A stretch of DNA of 64,000 bases. Source: Juglans regia. Taxonomy: Eukaryota > Streptophyta > Magnoliopsida > Fagales > Juglandaceae. The position numbers and the translations under genes are program-made. The notes beneath the pieces were generated by a model. It made no database searches and had not been told where the DNA came from. It saw nothing but the letters and a program-made list of their open reading frames with translations. The stretch spans positions 11,995,053-12,059,052 of the forward strand of contig NC_049905.1 in the NCBI RefSeq assembly GCF_001411555.2. Direction: 5' to 3'. The stretch's first letter is position 1, and every line of letters starts with the position of its first letter. Positions 57,647-64,000 of the stretch are shown here, piece after piece.

Positions 57647-59238
57647 TGTTGTACTAAAAATATCTGCAAGTGCACAGAATTGTAACGAGTAGTAAAATGT
57701 TTTTAAAGAAAACGGATGTCGAACCCACATGGATTAATTATGCTATTGAATACTGAAATTTACTAAATTAAGTACTATTTGGAAAATCAAAATTTAAAGA
57801 ATAGATTATCTAAACTTAACTGAAAAAAATAACATTAAAATTAAGATTTTAAAGATAATAAGAATAAATTTAGAACGTTTAATTTCACCTAACAAATCCA
57901 ACAAAATTTATTTTTCCTCATTACAGAATTTTGATTATCCCAAGTTGATAAAAATACCTTAACTATTTAATATTTTTTCTTGAACAATACCAAAAATATC
58001 TCCAACTAATAACTTCATATCTCTATGTGAATTTAACTAATTGGATACTCATTAAGTTCTTTAGATTTTTCTTGAAATCACACTAATCACGATAAAGTAT
58101 CTCTACTTTTGCTCAACTAATAGTGCTTAATCCTAGAGCTTTAATCACAAATTACCTATCGGTCTCATTGCGATTCAATAGATCGAGCAACAATTAGCCA
58201 GAAAATTGTAAGCATTAAGAACAAGGAATAAACACTCAATCATGAAAATATTGAAAATACAATAACTTAGAATATAAATTATGTGTTCAATGCTAGACTA
58301 CATCAAAACTCTAGAAAATAAAATTAATTCATAATGAAATTGAAAAGAACAAGAATAAAATTGGTGTTGTTCGTTGGAGTCGGTTGATGGAGCATTCAAC
58401 TCTCGCCTCTGTCCTCCAGATCCACCTCCACGAAAGAAACTCAAAGAATGAACTCTAGAATATTGTTACTCTAAACTCAAACTCTCCTACAAACTAATTA
58501 CCCTATTCATCCCACAAAAAGGGATTAAATAGATGTTAAATCTCAAATCTGAAAACATTATCTAGCCTAAAGATCTGGAAAATAGTTTTTAAAGATAAAT
58601 GTTAACATAAAAAAAATTATTTCAAGAATAATGGGATTATCTAAAATAGGAAATTCAGTATTATGCAGCTTGATTTATGGAGTTCGGGAGGCTTTGGTGG
58701 TCAGCAAATTGATTGCAGAACTCAAAAGGGTCCCACCAGGTAGATGCTGTATGCGCTAAATATAACGGGTCTCCTCGCCTACCGAGATGAAAGACTCTTG
58801 ACCGGGATGATAGAACTCTCTCGCCAACCTACCGAGCGGTAAAGCTGCTCGCATTTGCTAGTTGTTGCCCACAATGTCATTTAGGTTGGTTGTTTAAGTT
58901 GATCGTTTAGACTGGTCGCCCAATCTAGTCGCCTGGAGCCATGCGCTAAGTCTTCTCGCCCAGAAGGTAAAATATCTCGCTTATCGCCTAACTCTTGTAG
59001 CATTCTGGTCGCAAATTTACTAGCCCAAATCTTCTCGACTCTCTTCAGATCTTGCTGCCTCTCATTGGTCTAGATCCGTAATCTCTTCTTTTATACCAAA
59101 ATGCTCTTATTTCGCACTAAATCTTCTCAATCTTTCAAATACAAGAAAATAAAGAAAAATATATAGAAATGAAATAAAATCAATAGTATTGAAGGAAAAA
59201 TGACACTTATCTTGAATAAAAGAGTAATAAAAATCACA
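57647..59238 (-). mobile_element. Athila-like gypsy 5' LTR
   Basis: TGTTGTACTAAAAATATCTG at left, next to the PBS, running to about 59238 (AATAAAAATCACA, i.e. TGTGATTTTTATT on minus), about 1.59 kb. The first 850 bases are shared with 47818-48640. The right limit is inferred from TG...CA and from copia gag beginning at 59240. A stretch at 58780-59030 is rich in TCGCC/CTCGC words. Confidence 0.65.
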
Positions 59239-59239
59239 C

Positions 59240-59945
59240 TTATTTGTCTACAATAGCGACAATATTCCTGATTCTTGGAAGGAAGGTGATGAGGGCTTGC
59301 GTTTTCAAGTGACTCTGGTTGAGAAGATGATGAACTAGAAGATGTGGTAGATTAGACTGAATTGGTATGATGGGAAAGCAATGTCTAGAAGTGAGCCTCT
59401 TCTCGAACAAGGCTAAAAACAACCGTGTCCTATGATAGACGTGGTGTCCTATGCAAAAGTTTCACTCAGTGGTTTAAAATCATCACGTAGTGCCCTAAAA
59501 AACTGTTATAGTCAAGTATGTTCTCTCTGTGTATCATATAGTTTTGCATCCTCTGGATCCCTCCAAGCTGGATCAGAGAGAGAAAGCCGGTCAAATAAGA
59601 ATTGCATGCAGGCAAAACAGTCATTGATACTCTAGCGCGGTTCTTGCTTTAGTTGATAGAGATCAAGTATCAGTAAGTACTCTTGGGAACAATCAACCCA
59701 TAAGTAGGGAGTGAAAAGCATATCCTAGGAAGACTATGACTCATCAAAAGGGCCAAATAAGAAACAATTCATGGGGTGGTAGTATTATGAAACTAAGTGA
59801 GAATATGATATTGATTACTCTCCAAATCAATCAAACGAGTCCAAAAGGTGTTATCAGACTCAGTAGGGCCCTTTGTGGATGTCATTATATCTCCAGTTAC
59901 ATAGAGCCAAAGTTTAAGACCCTTGATGGAGTTTAGAATGTGGAT
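59240..59945 (-). pseudogene. Copia gag remnant
   Basis: On minus, LKLWLYVTGDIMTSTKGPTE and FWTRLIDLESNQYHIL (59920-59793), then LYQLKQEP near 59650 and DPAWRDPEDAKLYDTQ (about 59570). These match the N-terminal gag of copia elements, the capsid-like protein. Stops occur throughout. Cut on the right by the LINE and on the left by the gypsy LTR. Confidence 0.7.
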
Positions 59946-60072
59946 GATTCGGAGTGCCTTCCTTCTCTCTGGGAGAAAAGAGTGAGGTTCTAGTGCCTTG
60001 AGGCTCCTCAAAGGTTTTACGTCTCACTTTTTGTGAGCATAGTATTTTTTTTTTCTTGTTTTAAGGCTGGAA

Positions 60073-61649
60073 ATGGAGGGAGAAGACCTGGCAATACAAT
60101 GGGAACGACTCCACCTATCCAAGGAGGAAAATGCATTCTTTCACATCAACCCTGAAAATTACACAGAAGAAGATACCAGAGGCAAAAACAGTATTGTGGG
60201 GAAGGCTCTAACTGAAAAAGGCGTTAACAGTGAGGGGTTTAGAGCCACTATGTCCCAGTTATGGAGGTTGGAAGGGTGGGTTATCTTCAAAGAGCTGGGA
60301 GAACAATGTTTCCTGATTGAGTTCCAAAAGTTGGGAGATAAAGAGAGAGTCCTAAGTGGAAGGCCGTGGTTTTTCGATAGACATCTTTTGACCATGATGG
60401 AAGTGGATAAATCAATGTCTATCCATGCATTACAGTTTCGGTATGAACCCTTTTGGGTGCAGTTGCACAACCTTCCTTTGGCAACCATGAATGAAGAGTT
60501 TGGGAAAAAGTTTGTAGCATCCATTGGCCACGTTATCAGGGTAGAAGCTGAGGTTGATGGACGGGCTTGGGGTAGATGCCTAAGAGTAAGGGTAGCGGTG
60601 GACCTTCACAAACCTCTGTTGAGAGGGAAACGATTGAAGCTGGGTGACAAACAGCACTGGATCGCCTTTAAGTATGAAAGACTGTAGAGCTTCTGTTTCC
60701 AGTGTGGGGTTCTGTATCATAAGGGGAAAAGCTGCACAAGGCGGAGAATCGATCAGCAAGGTGAGGAACAGCTCCCCCTCCAGTTTGGTCCATGGTTACG
60801 AGGGCAACCCAGGAACTTAAATATTTTCGACGGGCTTAGATACGGTGGTGGAGAGGATGGCAGCCACCGCAAAGGTGCTCAACATGGGGAAGGGAACCGA
60901 CATGAAAGTAAGGAGGCAAAGTACACTAGCCAGGTTGACAAGGCTGACGACTGTGCAGGGGAACATGACATGTATCCAGAGGAAAAGGAGGATAGAAGAT
61001 CTCGAGGGGTCCAATCTCACCCACCAAACGAAGAAAAAGGTGGCAAAGGTATCCAGGGTGGCTCTCTTGGGAACCTACCTCTAGATCAGAGAGGGCTCCC
61101 TCGCTTGGATGAAAGGGAGTCAACGCATGTGCAAGATGGCTTTGACAACGTGGGAGGAACATTTGAAAAGGTCACACATGGAACCAGCTTGAGTATGGAG
61201 CCAGAGCCTGACTTTCCAAAAGAAGCACATGAGTATGGGGGCGGATATTGGCCTCCAGAAAATCCCGTAATTAAGGAAACCCTTAAGTGTAATGAGTTGG
61301 CACCGTCTGGAAGTCAAGTCACCCATAGCTCACACAGTTCTGACAAGAAGATGATGAGAGATAGGTTAAACAGATCTGGAGATCACGTGATTTCAGGGAG
61401 GTAGTCTTGGGCAGCACAGTAAGAAGATGGAAGAGGAAGGCACGAGAAAGAGCCAGCCAGGAGGATGGAACTGGTGCTAATTCACTGGCTGAGACCTCTA
61501 ATAAACCAGGCAGAGTGATCTACCAGAGAGGCTGCAAAAGAAGGAAAACACATGTTAATGCAGTTTCAAAAAAATTTAAGGAACATGTTGTTCCAAAGGA
61601 AAATTCTCTTGTACAGGCAGAGGCTGGTTTCCAGCCCTGCCCAACATAA
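60073..61649 (+). pseudogene. LINE ORF1 (DUF4283, CCHC), one amber codon and one frameshift
   Basis: RNA-binding protein of the LINE particle. ATG at 60073; 204 codons of DUF4283 type (FWVQLHNLPLATMNEEFGKK, VEAEVDGRAWGRCLRVRVAV) to KYERL. A TAG at 60685 follows. In the same frame the CCHC knuckle CFQCGVLYHKGKSC follows directly (60694-60735), and the frame then stays open to 61402. A shift near 61400 leads to 61407-61649, with the basic RRWKRKARERA patch common in this protein. The last stop, TAA at 61647, overlaps the ORF2 ATG by one base. Apart from these two lesions the ORF is long and open, so decay is recent. Confidence 0.85.
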
Positions 61650-64000
61650 TGAGTATCTTGGTGTGGAACTGGCGAGGGCTTGGGAACCCTCGGACAGTTA
61701 ATGTCAGAAACATATCTAAGGAGAAGTGTCCCTCATTAGTTTTCCCAATGGAAACTAAGAGTAGAAATAGAAGGATGGAGGAGATCAGGAGGTCTCTGAA
61801 GATGGATGGTTGTTTTGCTGTAGAGGGAATGGGACTTAGTGGTGGAATAGCTCTCTTATGGAAAGAAAGATGGAAGGTCCAAGTTATTAACTTCACGAGA
61901 TGGCATATTAGTGCACTAGTCCAGGAGGAGGAAAGTGGTCCAAGTTGGCAATTCAGAGGCTTTTATGGCCACCCAGAGACTGGAAAGAGGAGCAGCAGCT
62001 GGCAGCTTTTGAAGATGTTAAAACCAGCCAGCACCATGGCCTGGCTGGTGGCTGGAGACTTTAATGAGATCCTTCACCAAAAGGAGAAAGTGGGTGGGGC
62101 AAGCAGACCTTACAAACAAATTGAGGATTTCAGGCAAGCTATAGAGTTCTGTGGTCTTAATGATATCCACTCACTGGGGTTGTATTTTGCATGGTCTAAT
62201 AACAGATTTGGAAGGGAGTTCACAAAAGAGAAACTGGATAGGGCCCTCGGGAACAAGGAGTGGTTTGACCTTTTCACTCATGGATCGAGTACTGCCTTGG
62301 CTGCAATTAAATCTGATCATTCACCCCTTGTCATTGATACATACAGTGTAAGGCAGGAGATAAGGAGGAGAAGAAAGTGTTTTCGATATGAGATGGCTTG
62401 GGAACTCAAGGAAGAATGCCAAAAGGTAATAAGTGACGCTTGGAAAAAAGGCTATGGAATAGGCTGTGAGGCCAGCTTAATGAGAAACAAATTGAAAGCT
62501 TGCAAACAGGAGCTGCTGGCCTGGAAGCAGAAATCAAAACAGATGGAGGGAAGGGACATCATACAGGGTCTACAAAGAATTGGTTACCTCCAGGATACTG
62601 GCACAGGTGATCATGTTGCCACCTTGAGAAGAACACAGGAAGCAAGTGGTGTCCTCAATGACAGAAATGGACTTAAAATGGCGCCAAAGGGCCAAGCAGC
62701 ATTGGCTCAAGCTTGGTGACAAGAACACTCACTACTTCCATATGCAAGCAAGTCAAAGAAGGACAACCAATACCATTAAAAGTATTGAGGCATCTCATGG
62801 AAGAGCTGTAACTGAGCAGGTAGACATTGGAGGGGTATTCACAGGTTATTTCTCTTCACTTTTTACAACCACAAATCCCTCTAATTTTGATTCATGTTTG
62901 CATGCCCTGGAAACCAAACTGGATATGGAGATGAATGAGTGGTTAATGACCCCTTTCACTAGAGAAAATATTACTGAAGCCATTTCCAAGATGAACCCTT
63001 TAGGCTCCCCTGGCCCGGATGGCTTCCCTGCTCAGTTTTATCAAAAACATTGGGAGGTGGTGGGTGAGCAAGTCTGCAATTTTGCCCTCAAAGTCCTGAA
63101 TCAAGGTGGCTCACTAAAAGAGGTTAATGATACTTTTATCTCTCTCATACCCAAGATTAAAAACCCCAAAAGAGTGACTGATTTCAGACCAATTAGCCTG
63201 TGTAATGTTGTCTATAAAATTGTCTCAAAGACTATTGCTAACAGGCTAAAGATCATTCTGCCCAAGCTTATATCTCTCAACCAAAGTGCATTTGTACCCG
63301 GGAGACTTATTTTAGACAACACTATGGTAGCATATGAGATCCTACACTCCATGACATCAAGAATGAAGGGCAAAAGAGGGTTTATGGCCTTAAACTAGAC
63401 ATGAGCAAGGCTTATGATAGGGTGGAATAGGAATTTTGTGGAAGCCATTATGTCCAAGATGGGTTTCCCTATTCATTGGATTGGACTTAGTTCAGACCTG
63501 CCTCAAGTCAATTTCTTACTCAATTCTTGTGAATGGGGAGGCTCAAAAACCATTTTTACCTTCTAGAGGACTTAGGCAAGGGGACCCTTTGTCCCCTTAC
63601 CTCTTCATTTTGTGTGCAGAAGCCCTCACTGCACTTCTAAACAAAGCTGAATTTAGTGGAGTTCTGACTCCAGTCCCTATTGGAAGAGGCCCCATTTCTG
63701 TTAATCACCTTTTCTTTGCTGATGACAGCTTGCTTTTCTGCCAAGCTAAAGCTGAGGAACTTAGGTCCGTGCTCAGTGTATTGGATATTTATGAGAAGGC
63801 CTCGGGACAGGCTCTAAACAAAGACAAGTCATCTATATTTTTCAGTAACAATACTGGCTTGGGAACTCAACAACAAATCTTGGAGCTAGCAGGGGTGAAG
63901 TCTTCTGGCACCTTTGAAAAATACTTGGGGCTTCCTGCATTGATGGGCAAAGCAAAGGTAGCTTCTTTTCACTCTCTAATTGATAGAACATGGAGTAGAG
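61649..64000 (+). pseudogene. LINE ORF2 (endonuclease and reverse transcriptase), frameshifted, incomplete
   Basis: Makes the nick and the cDNA for LINE retrotransposition. 61649-62640 holds the endonuclease: N7 in VWNWRGLGNP, E35 in METKS, D137 and N139 in AGDFNEI, SDH at 222-224. All key residues are present. After a shift near 62640 the RT begins: WRQRAKQHWLKLGDKNTHYF, NPLGSPGPDGFPAQFY, SLIPKIKNPKRVTDFRPISL, NQSAFVPGR. Breaks follow near 63393 (one base lost before the LDMSKAYDRVE motif), a TAG at 63428 where Trp is expected, and shifts near 63434 and 63485. From there GLRQGDPLSPYLF and the catalytic FADD (63715-63726) read cleanly to the window end. Confidence 0.88.

Larger units (their letters stand above)
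59950..64000 (+). mobile_element. L1-type LINE, runs off the window
   Basis: 5' UTR about 59950-60072 (a T-rich run just before the ATG), ORF1 with DUF4283 and a zinc knuckle, then ORF2 with AP-endonuclease and reverse transcriptase. The 3' end is beyond base 64000. The 5' limit is approximate, set by where copia gag homology on the other strand ends. Order and motifs are those of plant L1 elements. Confidence 0.88.

Overview
This window is nuclear plant DNA: AT-rich, full of LTR retrotransposons, a plant L1-type LINE, CACTA, hAT and Mutator-type elements and MITEs, with GT-AG introns. A MITE family present about five times here (GTTTGGAT ends followed by tracts of GAGTTGAGATGA type) resembles, from memory, elements of Fagales trees (walnut, hickory, chestnut, oak). 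A woody eudicot of that order is my best guess, but this is inference. No bacterial, organellar, rRNA or tRNA features were seen.

The window is gene-poor. One protein gene looks intact: a two-exon short-chain dehydrogenase/reductase (SDR) on the minus strand at 36527-37499. Broken cellular gene pieces are an LRR receptor-kinase N-terminus split by a copia element (8360-8571 and 13606-13751), a cyclic-nucleotide-gated-channel-like fragment (30319-30453), an unidentified exon-like segment (30654-30755) and a U2AF65 splicing-factor fragment (33655-34032).

Layout: 1-1520 holds a gypsy LTR and its polypurine tract. About 1650-8186 is a decayed CACTA element. 8572-13600 is a copia element with both LTRs, PBS, PPT and target-site duplication. 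13.75-18.4 kb is an AT-rich duplicated segment whose two copies carry different insertions. 18.6-21.0 kb is a copia fragment. 21.2-22.5 kb holds two related MITEs. 22724-25397 is a solo LTR. 26.1-29.9 kb holds a LINE ORF1 remnant, a copia fragment and a truncated LTR. 30.3-34.0 kb holds gene fragments in AT-rich spacer. 34.3-35.1 kb is a CACTA end packed with GGCGAT/ATCGCC hairpins. 36.5-37.6 kb is the SDR gene. 38422-45178 is a nest: an hAT foldback element inside a solo LTR inside another solo LTR, each with a target-site duplication. 45.8-49.9 kb holds copia and Athila-like gypsy remnants. 49904-54338 is a 4.4-kb solo LTR. 54.6-59.2 kb holds a copia LTR-like segment and an Athila-like gypsy element (gag, protease, PBS, LTR). 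59.2-59.9 kb is a copia gag remnant. 59.95 kb to the end is a LINE with ORF1 and most of ORF2.

The coding parts of the mobile elements all carry stops, frameshifts or deletions, so none looks autonomous. I found no clearly new multi-gene system. The most informative structures are the dated nests with exact target-site duplications, the hairpin-dense CACTA end, the CpG-rich copia leader, and a CACTA family carrying an opposite-strand ORF.
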